Below, in pieces: positions 1-8,441 of a stretch of 64,000 nucleotides of DNA. Source of the stretch: Jiella mangrovi (GTDB taxonomy: Bacteria > Pseudomonadota > Alphaproteobacteria > Rhizobiales > Rhizobiaceae). Position numbers and translations under genes: made by a program. The stretch is from positions 124,001 to 188,000 of the forward strand of contig NZ_JAGJCF010000002.1 of assembly GCF_017815135.1 (NCBI RefSeq). Reading direction: 5' to 3'. The stretch's first letter is position 1, and every line of letters starts with the position of its first letter. Below the pieces are notes generated by a model, which saw only the letters and a program-made list of their open reading frames with translations, had not been told where the DNA came from and did no database searches.

Positions 1-223
1 GTATGAGCGGGGAGCCAATGCCTCGCAACGCCGACGAGAGAAGCCGAGCAAGGGTCGCCGCGATAATCTGATGGCATACGGACGCTGGCGGCATGTAAAT
101 CGGCTCCCCCCCGATGAGTTCCCATCGCTCTTCCTCAGGCCTCGACTCGAGGAATTTCAAGAAGCGCTCTTCGTCGAATGGGTCCGGTCGCTTCAAAGAC
201 GGTAAGATTTCGATCGCGCTCAT
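1..223 (-). CDS. Uma2-family (DUF820) protein, partial, N-terminal part only
   Basis: This minus-strand reading frame starts at ATG 223 and runs open off the left edge of the window, giving 74 visible residues. The start is preceded by a good ribosome site (GGACGGAG) and lies 14 bases after the glcD stop, so it is probably cotranscribed with glcD. The N-terminus, with F(L)xFLExRPEEERWELIGGE followed by MPPAS and a helix containing HQIIAATLARLL, matches the start of Uma2/DUF820 proteins (Tyr/Trp-E-L-I-x-G then a histidine helix). These are predicted PD-(D/E)XK nuclease-fold proteins of unknown biological role. The catalytic region is beyond the edge, so completeness cannot be judged. A second Uma2 gene lies at 7786-8376. 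Confidence 0.75.
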   Translation of the reverse strand, partial: MSAIEILPSLKRPDPFDEERFLKFLESRPEEERWELIGGEPIYMPPASVCHQIIAATLARLLSSALRGIGSPLI

Positions 224-237
224 CGCATTCTCCGTCC

Positions 238-1722
238 TCAAAACCGCGGCAGGTCGGGAAACGCCACCTGCCCCTTGTGAACATGCATGCGCCCCAGCTC
301 GGCGCAGCGGTGCAGCGTCGGGAACACCTTGCCGGGATTGAGCAGGTGCTTGTCGTCGAAGGCGCATTTGACCCGTTGCTGGTGCTTCATGTCGTCCTCG
401 TCGAACATCTCCGGCATGAGGTCGCGCTTTTCGACGCCGACGCCGTGCTCGCCGGTCAGGACACCGCCCACCTTCACGCACAGCCGCAGGATGTCGTTGC
501 CGAATTCCTCGGCGCGGTGGAGCTCGCCCTCCTTGTTGGCATCGTAGAGGATCAGCGGGTGGAGGTTGCCGTCGCCTGCATGGAAGACATTGGCGACGCG
601 AAGGCCGTATTTCTCCGACATCGCCTTCATGCCGGCCAGCACCTTCGGCAGCTCCTTCCGCGGAATCGTGCCGTCCATGCAGTAATAATCCGGCGAGATC
701 CTCCCGACCGCCGGAAAGGCCGCCTTGCGCCCTGCCCAGAAGGCTGCGCGCTCCTCCTCCGACTGGGAGACCCGGCAGGTGACGGCGCCGTTGGCGTTGC
801 CGATCGCTTCCACCTCGGCAAGAAGATGGTCGACTTCGGCGGCCGGCCCGTCGAGCTCGACGATCAACAGCGCCTCGACATCGGTCGGATAGCCGGCATG
901 GACGAAGTCTTCCGCCGCCGTGATGGCGGGCCGGTCCATCATCTCCATGCCGCCCGGAATAATCCCCTTGGCGATGATCGAGGCAACGCATTCGCCCGCC
1001 TGTTCGGAGGTCGGAAAGCCGATGAGGACGGCCCGCGCCGTCTCCGGCTTCTGCAGGATGCGCACGGTGACCTCGGTGACGACGCCGAGGAGCCCTTCCG
1101 ATCCGGTCATCAGACCGAGGAGGTCGTAGCCCTCGGCATCCAGATGCTTGCCGCCGAGCCGCATCACCTCGCCCTCGATGGTAACGAATTGGATGCCGAG
1201 CACGTTGTTCGCCGTCAGCCCGTATTTCAGGCAATGCACCCCGCCGGAATTTTCCGCGACATTGCCGCCGATCGAGCAGGCGATCTGCGAGGACGGGTCC
1301 GGCGCGTAGTAAAAGCCGTTGCCGGCGACGGCATGGGTGATGCCGAGATTGGTGACGCCCGGCTGCACGACGGCGCAGCGATTGTCATAGTCGATCTCGA
1401 GCACCCGGTTGAACTTCGAAAGGACGAGGAGAACGCCGTCCTCGAGCGGCAGTGCGCCGCCGGACAGTGACGTGCCTGAGCCGCGCGGCACGACGGGAAT
1501 GTCCTCGCCGTGGCAGTATTTCAAAACCGCCGCGACCTGTTCCACCGTACTCGGCAAGACCACGACGAGCGGTAGCTGGCGATAGGCCGTGAGCCCGTCG
1601 CTCTCGAACACCGCCATTTCGTTGGCGGCATCCACCACCCCCTCGCCCGGCACGATCTGCCGCAAGGCCTCGACGATGGCACGGCGACGCGACAGGATCG
1701 CTTCCGACGGTTTCGGCATCAT
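238..1722 (-). CDS. glcD: FAD-linked glycolate/D-lactate oxidase subunit GlcD
   Basis: About 494 residues, usual for GlcD. The N-terminal PCMH-type FAD-binding domain carries PRGSGTSLSGG and the stretch YAPDPSSQ...GGNVAENSGG. The C-terminal FAD-oxidase domain has HAGDGNLHP and LTGEHGVGVEKR. The family oxidises glycolate or D-2-hydroxyacids to 2-oxoacids and passes electrons to an Fe-S partner. GlcE and GlcF are not next to it, but the divergent lut operon supplies Fe-S subunits of a related lactate oxidase. The frame is open to a GTG at 1731, but ATG at 1722 (or 1719) is the more likely start; no strong ribosome site distinguishes them. Substrate (glycolate versus D-lactate) cannot be decided from sequence alone. 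Confidence 0.9.
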   Translation of the reverse strand: MMPKPSEAILSRRRAIVEALRQIVPGEGVVDAANEMAVFESDGLTAYRQLPLVVVLPSTVEQVAAVLKYCHGEDIPVVPRGSGTSLSGGALPLEDGVLLVLSKFNRVLEIDYDNRCAVVQPGVTNLGITHAVAGNGFYYAPDPSSQIACSIGGNVAENSGGVHCLKYGLTANNVLGIQFVTIEGEVMRLGGKHLDAEGYDLLGLMTGSEGLLGVVTEVTVRILQKPETARAVLIGFPTSEQAGECVASIIAKGIIPGGMEMMDRPAITAAEDFVHAGYPTDVEALLIVELDGPAAEVDHLLAEVEAIGNANGAVTCRVSQSEEERAAFWAGRKAAFPAVGRISPDYYCMDGTIPRKELPKVLAGMKAMSEKYGLRVANVFHAGDGNLHPLILYDANKEGELHRAEEFGNDILRLCVKVGGVLTGEHGVGVEKRDLMPEMFDEDDMKHQQRVKCAFDDKHLLNPGKVFPTLHRCAELGRMHVHKGQVAFPDLPRF

Positions 1723-1831
1723 CACGGACACTGGCGATCTCCCAATCTTCGTATCAACTTATGCAGGCAGGCCGGGTTCGTCCACCGATGGTCACCCGGC
1801 CACCATCGCCGGGGCCGATCGCCGGCACGGA

Positions 1832-3136
1832 TCAATGCTCGCCATCCTTGGGCGAGCCGACGTGACGGCGGCGGATGCGCTGGACGGTCGTCCAGACGAT
1901 GATCAGCGCCACCGGCACGAAAGCCGCCGTCAGGAGCGTTGCCGAGACAGGGAAGCCCTCATGCTCCAGCCCCTTGGCGACATAGCCGAACAGTCCAACG
2001 ACGTAGTAGCCGATTGCCGCGACGGACAGACCCTCGACCGTCTGCTGCAGCCGCAATTGCAGCTGCGCCCGGCGGTTCATCGACGACAGGAGATCGCGGT
2101 TTTGATGTTCGAGCTCGACATCGATGCGAGTGCGCAGGAGGTTGGCCGATCTGGCGAGCTTTTCGGACAGGTTCGCCTGGCGCTCCTCCACCGCCCGGCA
2201 GGTGCGCATGGCCGGCGCCATGCGGCGCTTCAGAAAGGCGCTCCAGCTCTCCTGGCCCGCGATCGGCTGTTCGCCGACGCCAGCAAGGCGCTCGCGCACG
2301 ATCTCGTCATAGGCGCGGCTGGCACCGAAGCGGTAGAGCACGGAGGCGGACGACGCCTCGACTTCGGCAGCAGCAAGGGTGATTTCCTGCAGAAGTTCGC
2401 GCGAGTGACCCGGCCCGCTCTTCATCTCCTCGGTGATCGTCATCAGCCGCTCTTCGAGCGCCTGGACCTCCGGGCCGACGGACTGTGCCAGCGGCAGACC
2501 AAGGAGCGCCAGCGTCCGGTAGATCTCGATCTCCACGAGCCGCATGGCAAGCGCGCCCGCGCGCGCCGGCGGCAGGCCGTCGTCCAGAACGAGAATGCGC
2601 GTCAGCCCGTCGCCGTCCTGGCGAAAATCGGTCGCCGCATGGGCAAGCCCTGCCTCCATCACCGAAAAGCAGAAGCTGGTCTTGTCGAAAATTTCGAGCG
2701 CCGCCTCGCCGGTCTCGTCATTGGGCCGGATTTCGAGGTGGACGCCGGCAATCAGCGGCCCCGGCGCCTCGAAATCGGCGCCGAAGGGATGGCCGGGCAC
2801 AGGGTCGCCGAAGCGCTCCGGCACCGGCCCTTCCCAGGAATAGGTGCAGAATTCCGTGTGCCGCTCCCAGCGCAGCTTGCCCTTGCCGAAGGTGAAGGCG
2901 TGGGTTCTGGCATCCTTGGCTGGGGGTGGAACACCACGCCGGACGGACATCTCGGACAGGATCTGATGGTCGCGGGCCCCATGATCGGTATTCATGAAAG
3001 CAAGGACGATGAGCGCCCGAGGCATCTCGACCAAGGGAAACGGCCGCGCGTGCAGCTCACCCAGCACCAGCGCCCGACGCTCGTCCTGCTCGAAGCGTGC
3101 GAGCGCCTGTTGCCCGAATGTGATTGCAGCCATCAC
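1832..3136 (-). CDS. DUF3422 family membrane-anchored protein
   Basis: This 434-residue protein has a long soluble, partly helical N-terminal region, including ELHARPFPL near residue 30, and two predicted C-terminal membrane helices around residues 375-425 (AAIGYYVVGLFGYVA and the VPVALIIVWTTV segment). The combination of this N-terminal motif and a C-terminal double helix is typical of the DUF3422 family of predicted membrane-anchored proteins, widespread in Proteobacteria and without an assigned function. It is transcribed away from lutA and lies upstream of glcD on the same strand, about 100 bases apart, so it may share a transcript with glcD. Confidence 0.85.
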   Translation of the reverse strand: MMAAITFGQQALARFEQDERRALVLGELHARPFPLVEMPRALIVLAFMNTDHGARDHQILSEMSVRRGVPPPAKDARTHAFTFGKGKLRWERHTEFCTYSWEGPVPERFGDPVPGHPFGADFEAPGPLIAGVHLEIRPNDETGEAALEIFDKTSFCFSVMEAGLAHAATDFRQDGDGLTRILVLDDGLPPARAGALAMRLVEIEIYRTLALLGLPLAQSVGPEVQALEERLMTITEEMKSGPGHSRELLQEITLAAAEVEASSASVLYRFGASRAYDEIVRERLAGVGEQPIAGQESWSAFLKRRMAPAMRTCRAVEERQANLSEKLARSANLLRTRIDVELEHQNRDLLSSMNRRAQLQLRLQQTVEGLSVAAIGYYVVGLFGYVAKGLEHEGFPVSATLLTAAFVPVALIIVWTTVQRIRRRHVGSPKDGEH

Positions 3137-3193
3137 CCGTCCTCCCCGTAACGGAACCTCTTCTTGCTAGCCGATGACGGACGATTTGGGGAC

Positions 3194-3205
3194 CGCAAAT
3201 TTGCG
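3194..3205. promoter_or_regulatory. Perfect 12-bp palindrome in the DUF3422/lutA divergent promoter region
   Basis: CGCAAATTTGCG is a perfect palindrome in the 160-base gap between the divergent DUF3422 gene and lutA. Short ACGAT/ATCGT arms outside it extend the symmetry imperfectly. Position and symmetry suit an operator for a dimeric regulator of the lactate genes, but no regulator gene is adjacent and the motif does not match a named consensus that I can recall. The call as an operator is inference. Confidence 0.35.
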
Positions 3206-3296
3206 ATCGTTCCAAAACTGAGGAAGATCGCTACATGAGTCGTGACGGCACGCCAGCGGCAAAAACCTTGCGGCGCTGCAGCAAATTCAAGGGAGT

Positions 3297-4112
3297 ATGA
3301 GTGCCGTGAGCATCAATGGCCAGACGAACCAGCCCGCCCCGACGACGACGGGCAAGCCTCAGCCGACGGTCGCTCTCTTCGTCACATGCCTCGTCGATCT
3401 CTTCCGGCCGAGCGTCGGCTTTGCCGCGATCAAGCTCCTCGAAGAGGCCGGCTGCCGCGTCGTCGTTCCCTCGAGCCAGACCTGCTGCGGTCAGCCGGCC
3501 TATAATTCCGGCGATCGGATGGATACCAGGGCGATCGCCAGACAGGTCATCGCCACCTTCGAGGCCTACGACTACGTCGTCGCGCCCTCCGGCTCCTGCG
3601 GTTCGACCCTGAAGAAGCACTATCCGGAGCTGTTCGCCGGCGACAGCGAGTGGGAGACGCGGGCAAAGGGCTTTGCAGCCAAGGTCTTCGAACTCGTCAG
3701 TTTCCTCACCGACGTCATGGGGCTCGAGCGCGTCGACGCCTCGCTGCAGGCGACCGTGACCTATCACGACTCCTGTTCGGGCCTCAGGGAACTCGGGATC
3801 CGCGAACAGCCGCGCAAGCTTTTGAAGAGCGTCGCCGGCCTGACCCTGACGGAGCTGCCCGACGCCGATGTCTGCTGCGGCTTCGGCGGGACCTTTGCGG
3901 TCAAATATCCCGATGTCTCCAACGCCATCGTCGGCAAGAAGGCCAGGCGCGTCGCCGGCACCGGCGCCGACATGCTGCTCGCGGGCGATCTCGGCTGCCT
4001 GATGAACATGGACGGCAAGCTGAAACGCGAAAATCTCGGCGTCGAAGTGCGCCACGTCGCCGAAGTGCTCGCCGGCATGACCGACCAGCCGCCGATCGGG
4101 GGCAAGCTGTGA
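3297..4112 (+). CDS. lutA: L-lactate utilisation Fe-S protein LutA (LldE/YkgE type)
   Basis: About 271 residues with two CCG-type cysteine-rich domains: CCGQPAYNSG around residue 62 and PSGSCGSTLKKHYP following, then YHDSCSGLRELGI and VCCGFGGTF in the second half. These motifs bind Fe-S clusters in LutA/LldE, the subunit that together with LutB and LutC oxidises L-lactate to pyruvate and passes electrons to the respiratory chain. The GGGAG ribosome site lies only one base before ATG 3297, so the in-frame GTG at 3306, ten bases from the site, is a credible alternative start. It leads an operon running to lutC at 7789, but three DUF29 genes separate it from lutB, which is unusual. Confidence 0.92.
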   Translation: MSAVSINGQTNQPAPTTTGKPQPTVALFVTCLVDLFRPSVGFAAIKLLEEAGCRVVVPSSQTCCGQPAYNSGDRMDTRAIARQVIATFEAYDYVVAPSGSCGSTLKKHYPELFAGDSEWETRAKGFAAKVFELVSFLTDVMGLERVDASLQATVTYHDSCSGLRELGIREQPRKLLKSVAGLTLTELPDADVCCGFGGTFAVKYPDVSNAIVGKKARRVAGTGADMLLAGDLGCLMNMDGKLKRENLGVEVRHVAEVLAGMTDQPPIGGKL

Positions 4113-4257
4113 CACCGGCGCTGCGGATCGAAGCCCCGGCGGCCATGGCAGGCAGGATCGCTGCCAGAACTGGCGCATGCGAGCCGAACGTGCTCTGCTT
4201 GCGTTTCCGCGCCGATGCGCAACCCCACGCAGACGCCCTGATACGGGAGGTCAGGTG

Positions 4258-4722
4258 ATGAGCCTTGCCAAAGACAGCCCTGCCACGGCGAAACCCGTGC
4301 GATACGACGAGGATTTCACTGCCTGGGCTTTCGAACAGGCGGAACTCATGCGGCTTGGCCGCCTTGCCGATACCGATCTGCCAAATCTCATCGAGGAGAT
4401 CGAGAGCTTGGGAAACGAGCAGATCCATGCGCTGGAGTCCTTCTACACACTGCTGATCTTTCATCTCCTGAAATGGCAGTTTCAGCCGGAGCGGCGCACA
4501 AGGTCGTGGTCGGGGACGATCCTGAATGCAAGGACGCAACTGCACCGGCGTGAAAAGCGAAACCCAAGCCTCAAGGCACAATCAAGCGAAATTGTCGCGG
4601 ACATCTACCCCGATGCGAGACGGCAAGCCGCCACCGAAACCGGCCTGCCGATCGACACCTTTCCCGAGACCTGCCCCTATGATCTCGACCAGTTGCGCGA
4701 TCCCGAATTCCTGCCGGGGTGA
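4258..4722 (+). CDS. DUF29 domain protein, copy 1
   Basis: A 154-residue protein with the DUF29 signature: an aromatic-acidic N-terminus (YDEDFTAWAFEQAELMR), D-LPNLIEEIESLG, and LLIFHLLKWQFQPERR followed by a basic segment and the C-terminal TFPETCPYDLDQL. DUF29 proteins are small helical proteins of unknown function, often found in multiple copies. ATG 4258 is chosen because GGGAGG lies about 10 bases upstream; the open frame extends further back to 4177 without a ribosome site. It is the most divergent of the three tandem copies. Its stop overlaps the GTG start of copy 2. Confidence 0.85.
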   Translation: MSLAKDSPATAKPVRYDEDFTAWAFEQAELMRLGRLADTDLPNLIEEIESLGNEQIHALESFYTLLIFHLLKWQFQPERRTRSWSGTILNARTQLHRREKRNPSLKAQSSEIVADIYPDARRQAATETGLPIDTFPETCPYDLDQLRDPEFLPG

Positions 4723-5186
4723 GTGAGATGAGCAACGCGCCCAAGATCGACGCCGTGGACGACCTCTACGACAATGACGGCTACGCCTGGTCGAAGCGCG
4801 AGGCGGAGCTCCTGCGCCAGCGGCGCTTTGCCGAAATCGACCTTGCGAACGTCGTCGAGGAGATCGCGAGCGTGGGGAAATCCGAATGGCGCGAATTGAA
4901 GTCCAACTACCAGCTGATCATCCAGCATCTGCTGAAGTGGCAGTATCAGCCTGAGCGGCGATCGCGATCCTGGACCGACACCATCAGGACGCATAGAAAC
5001 AACGTCGAAGCGAACGAAGACGACAGCCCCTCGCTGGCAGCAGAGGCCGGGGAAATCGTCGCGAGAGCCTATGGACTTGCACGCAAGCGAGCCGCGCGCG
5101 AGACCGGCCTCCCGCTCTCGGCCTTCCCCGAGACCTGCCCCTACACGGTCGACCAGCTGCGCGACCACGACTTCCTGCCGGAGTGA
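4719..5186 (+). CDS. DUF29 domain protein, copy 2
   Basis: A 155-residue DUF29 protein starting at GTG 4719 in a GTGA overlap with copy 1; an ATG at 4728 is an equally good start by alignment with copy 3. The core reads NVVEEIASVGKSEWRELK then IIQHLLKWQYQPERRSRSW, with a C-terminal AFPETCPYTVDQL. It is much closer to copy 3 than to copy 1, indicating a recent duplication. Coupling by overlapping stop and start codons suggests the copies are made in fixed ratio. Function unknown. Confidence 0.85.
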   Translation: MSEMSNAPKIDAVDDLYDNDGYAWSKREAELLRQRRFAEIDLANVVEEIASVGKSEWRELKSNYQLIIQHLLKWQYQPERRSRSWTDTIRTHRNNVEANEDDSPSLAAEAGEIVARAYGLARKRAARETGLPLSAFPETCPYTVDQLRDHDFLPE

Positions 5187-5650
5187 GCGAGATGAGCAAC
5201 GCCCCCAGGATTGAAGCGGAGGACGATCTCTATGCTCGCGACGGCTCCGCCTGGTCGAGGCGCGAGGCAGAGCTCCTGCGCCAGGGGCGGTTCGGCGAAA
5301 TCGACATCGCGAACGTCATCGAGGAGATCGAGAGTGTGGGCAGATCCGAGCGACAGCGCCTGAAATCGAACTACCGGCTTGTCATTCAGCATCTCTTGAA
5401 GTGGCAGTATCAGCCGGAGCGGCGATCGCGATCCTGGACCGACACCATCAGGATGCAGAGAACGAATATCGAATCAAACGAGGAAGACAGCCCTTCCCTG
5501 AAGGGGGAAGCCGCCGAAATAGTCGCTGCGGCTTACCGTCTCGCCAAGAAAGACGCCGCCGACGAGACCGATCTTCCGCTCTCGACCTTCCCCGAAACCT
5601 GCCCATACAGCGCCGAACAGCTTCGCGCTCGCGACTTCCTGCCCGAATAG
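5183..5650 (+). CDS. DUF29 domain protein, copy 3
   Basis: A 155-residue DUF29 protein, again joined by a GTGA overlap (alternative ATG at 5192). It shares long identical stretches with copy 2, including HLLKWQYQPERRSRSWTDTI, and the same FPETCPY ending. It ends 10 bases before lutB, so the whole set lutA-DUF29x3-lutB-lutC is likely one transcript. Nothing in the sequence shows an enzyme active site. A role in the lactate operon is implied only by position. Confidence 0.85.
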   Translation: MSEMSNAPRIEAEDDLYARDGSAWSRREAELLRQGRFGEIDIANVIEEIESVGRSERQRLKSNYRLVIQHLLKWQYQPERRSRSWTDTIRMQRTNIESNEEDSPSLKGEAAEIVAAAYRLAKKDAADETDLPLSTFPETCPYSAEQLRARDFLPE

Positions 5651-5660
5651 GCTCCGCCCC

Positions 5661-7106
5661 ATGCAGATCACGTCACACAGCTTCAAGGCCAACACCGTCA
5701 AGGCGATCGACGACGTCCAGCTCCAGCGGGCGCTCGGCAATGTCGAGAAGGGCTTCATCGGCAAACGCCAGAAGGCCGCCGACGCCCTGCCGGAATTCGA
5801 CGCGCTGCGCGACGAGGCGGTGAAGATCAAGAACCACACGCTGAAGCATCTCGACCTCTACATCGAGGCCTATGTGGAAAAGGTCGAGGCGTCGGGTGGC
5901 AAGGTGCATTTCGCCGAGGATGCCGACCACGCGCGGCGGATTTTCCTCGACATCGCAAAACGCCGGAAGGCGAAGACCGTCACCAAGGGCAAGACGATGA
6001 TCTCCGAGGAGATCGGGCTCAACGCCTTCCTCGAGGAGAACGGCATCACCCCTGTCGAGACCGATCTCGGCGAATACATCATCCAGCTGAGGGGCGAGCA
6101 TCCGAGCCACATCATCGCGCCGGCCGTGCATATCAACCGCGATCAGGTCGAGGCGGATTTCCGCAAGTTCCACCTCGATCTCGACCCGGAACGCGATCTG
6201 ACCAAGCCGGAAACGCTCTTGTCCGAAGCCCGGCAGATTCTCCGCCAGAAATACGGCGAGGCCGATATCGGCGTGACCGGCGCGAATTTCCTGATCGCCG
6301 AGACCGGCACGTCGGTCATCGTCACCAATGAGGGCAATGGCGATCTCACCCAGCTCATGGGCAAGTGCCACGTCGTGCTGGCCTCGCTCGAAAAGCTCGT
6401 TCCGACGCTGGAGGATACCGCACAGATCCTGCGGGTTCTCGCCCGCTCGGCGACCGGCCAGGAGATGAGCGTCTACACGACGCTTTCGACCGGCCCGAAG
6501 CGCGCAGAGGACGAGGACGGGCCGGAGGAATATCACGTCATCCTCCTCGACAACGGCCGCTCGAACATGCTCGGCACCGAGTTCGAGGAGATGCTGCGCT
6601 GCATCCGCTGCGGCGCCTGCATGAACCACTGCCCGGTCTATCACGCCGTCGGCGGCCACTCCTATGGCTGGGTCTATCCGGGCCCCATGGGCGCGGTGCT
6701 GACGCCATCGCTGATGGGCGTCGACAAGAGCGGCCATCTTCCCAACGCTTCGACCTTCTGCGGACGCTGCGAAAGCGTCTGCCCGATGCGCATTCCGCTG
6801 CCGAAAATGATGCGGCACTGGCGCGAGAAGGAGTTCGAACAGCACCTTCAACCGACGGCCGCGCGGGCCGGCCTTAGCGTCTGGGCCTATTTCGCCCGGC
6901 GGCCGAAGCTCTACCGAGCGGCCGTCTCCTTCGCCATGCCGGCGCTGAAGCTGCTTGCCGGCCGCAAGCGTCGTTTCAGCGCGCTGCCGCTTGCCAGCGG
7001 CTGGACCAAATGGCGCGATCTCCCCGCCCCCGAAGGGCGCACCTTCATGCAGGCCTATGCCCAGAGCGGCCACGGGCAGAAGGCCGGCAAGGGAGCGGGC
7101 GCATGA
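5661..7106 (+). CDS. lutB: L-lactate utilisation Fe-S protein LutB (LldF type)
   Basis: This 481-residue protein has an N-terminal LUD domain, including KAKTVTKGKTMISEEIGL around residue 110 and ANFLIAETGT around 210. Two 4Fe-4S ferredoxin motifs follow near residues 314-375: CIRCGACMNHCPVYHAVGG and CGRCESVCPMRIPLPKM. This is the standard LutB/LldF layout. It is thought to carry electrons from the lactate-oxidising complex. Its TGA overlaps the ATG of lutC by ATGA. Length and motifs are normal, so the DUF29 insertion upstream has not disrupted it. Confidence 0.95.
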   Translation: MQITSHSFKANTVKAIDDVQLQRALGNVEKGFIGKRQKAADALPEFDALRDEAVKIKNHTLKHLDLYIEAYVEKVEASGGKVHFAEDADHARRIFLDIAKRRKAKTVTKGKTMISEEIGLNAFLEENGITPVETDLGEYIIQLRGEHPSHIIAPAVHINRDQVEADFRKFHLDLDPERDLTKPETLLSEARQILRQKYGEADIGVTGANFLIAETGTSVIVTNEGNGDLTQLMGKCHVVLASLEKLVPTLEDTAQILRVLARSATGQEMSVYTTLSTGPKRAEDEDGPEEYHVILLDNGRSNMLGTEFEEMLRCIRCGACMNHCPVYHAVGGHSYGWVYPGPMGAVLTPSLMGVDKSGHLPNASTFCGRCESVCPMRIPLPKMMRHWREKEFEQHLQPTAARAGLSVWAYFARRPKLYRAAVSFAMPALKLLAGRKRRFSALPLASGWTKWRDLPAPEGRTFMQAYAQSGHGQKAGKGAGA

Positions 7107-7789
7107 GCGGCTCGACACGCGACGCCGTCATGGGCCGAGTTCGCCGCGCCGTCGGCGCGACACCGGCCAATGATGCCGAAAGACGGGCCGCCGTCGCCGC
7201 ACGGCTTTCCGGCGCGCCCAAGGGGATCATACCGGAGCGCGGCCGGCTGCCTCCGGCAGACCGGCTGGCCCTCTTCATCGAAATGGCAACGCGTGCCAAT
7301 GCGACCGTGACGCGGCTCGACGCCACGACCAGGGTGCCGGAGGAAGTCTCGGCCTATCTGCGCGAGCGCAACCTGCCGGCTTCCGTGAAAATCGGCCGCG
7401 ATCCGCGCCTCGCCGGCCTCGACTTCTCGCAGACATCGCTGTCCGTGTCGGTCGGGCCCAGCGAAGGCGACGATCTCGTCAGCCTCTCCCACGCGGCCGG
7501 CGCGATCGCCGAAACCGGCACGCTGATCCTGACCTCCGGGCCGGACAACCCGACCAGCCTCAACTTCCTGCCCGAATATCACATCGTCGTCCTCGACGCG
7601 GCGGATGTCGCGGGCGACATGGAAGCCGTGCTCGCGCGGCTGCGCGACCGCCACGGCAAGGGCGAAATGCCCCGATCGGTGAACTTCATCACCGGCCCGT
7701 CGCGCTCCGCCGACATCGAGCAGACGCTGCTGCTCGGGGCCCATGGGCCTCGAAGCCTGCATATCGTCGTCGTCGGAGAGCCGAGCTAG
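7103..7789 (+). CDS. lutC: L-lactate utilisation protein LutC (LldG type)
   Basis: About 228 residues with a LUD domain that includes VSLSHAAGAIAETGTL and GPSRSADIEQTLLLGAHGP, the conserved C-terminal block of LutC/LldG. It is the third component of the L-lactate oxidation complex. ATG 7103 overlaps the lutB stop. The open frame runs further upstream inside lutB, but that part has no family similarity. Its stop codon shares the CTAG palindrome with the stop of the convergent Uma2 gene, so there is no spacer between the two genes. Confidence 0.93.
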   Translation: MSGSTRDAVMGRVRRAVGATPANDAERRAAVAARLSGAPKGIIPERGRLPPADRLALFIEMATRANATVTRLDATTRVPEEVSAYLRERNLPASVKIGRDPRLAGLDFSQTSLSVSVGPSEGDDLVSLSHAAGAIAETGTLILTSGPDNPTSLNFLPEYHIVVLDAADVAGDMEAVLARLRDRHGKGEMPRSVNFITGPSRSADIEQTLLLGAHGPRSLHIVVVGEPS

Positions 7790-8376
7790 CCGAGCAGCGG
7801 CCCTGGCACGAAGTCGATCCCGTCGAAGATTTCGGCGAGCGGCAGGACGATGCCGAGAGCCGGGATCGCGACCTCCTTGTCCAAACCGACGACCCGCCTT
7901 TCGTCCTGCCAACCGGTTTCGCTTTCGGCCGAGCGCTCGAAGACATAGACCTCCGGCCGGTTCGGCTCGATATAGAGAATCGTACGGATTGAAGGTACGG
8001 CCTTGTATTCGGTGAGCTTCAAGGCTCGATCGAGATCTCGGGTCGACGGCGAGAAGACTTCGACGACGAGGACGGGCTTCGTTGCGACCAATGCGTTCGG
8101 ATCATCCTGCTGGCAATCCACACCCGCGTCTGGCCGGCGTATCCGATCCTCGATTGTCCTGACGCAATAATCTGCCGTGAACGGCTTGCACGGATGACCC
8201 TTAAGGCGTTGGCGCAACTCGCTGAGAACGTTCAGGACCACATTGTCGTGGCGTGCCGTCGCCCCGGTCATCATCTTCACCGGCTGGCCTTGGATGAACT
8301 CGTAACGGCCGGGCCTTCCTTCCTGCCAGGCCAGAAACTCCTCGACACTCCAGGCCTGTTGTTCGGCGTGGCTCAC
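7786..8376 (-). CDS. Uma2-family (DUF820) putative endonuclease-fold protein
   Basis: About 196 residues from GTG 8376, chosen because GGAGG lies 6 bases upstream; the frame is open further to 8445 without a ribosome site. Family features are the N-terminal SVEEFLAWQEGRPGRYEFIQG, the core RRPDAGVDC, then VLVVEVFSPSTRDLDRALKLTEYKAVPSIRTILYI. The D...E-V...K arrangement is the PD-(D/E)XK-like core of Uma2. Biological role unknown. It is convergent with lutC, and a partial relative sits at 1-223 on the other side of the same locus. Confidence 0.88.
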   Translation of the reverse strand: MSHAEQQAWSVEEFLAWQEGRPGRYEFIQGQPVKMMTGATARHDNVVLNVLSELRQRLKGHPCKPFTADYCVRTIEDRIRRPDAGVDCQQDDPNALVATKPVLVVEVFSPSTRDLDRALKLTEYKAVPSIRTILYIEPNRPEVYVFERSAESETGWQDERRVVGLDKEVAIPALGIVLPLAEIFDGIDFVPGPLLG

Positions 8377-8441
8377 TGTTGCCTCCGACGGTCTCCAATC
8401 ACAACGGCATGACCTTAGCATATTGCTGCGAAGATTTCCCC

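Noticed and set aside
5673-7118. Minus-strand frame of about 480 codons opposite lutB
   Set aside because: Exact complement of a well-supported Fe-S protein gene; no independent evidence.
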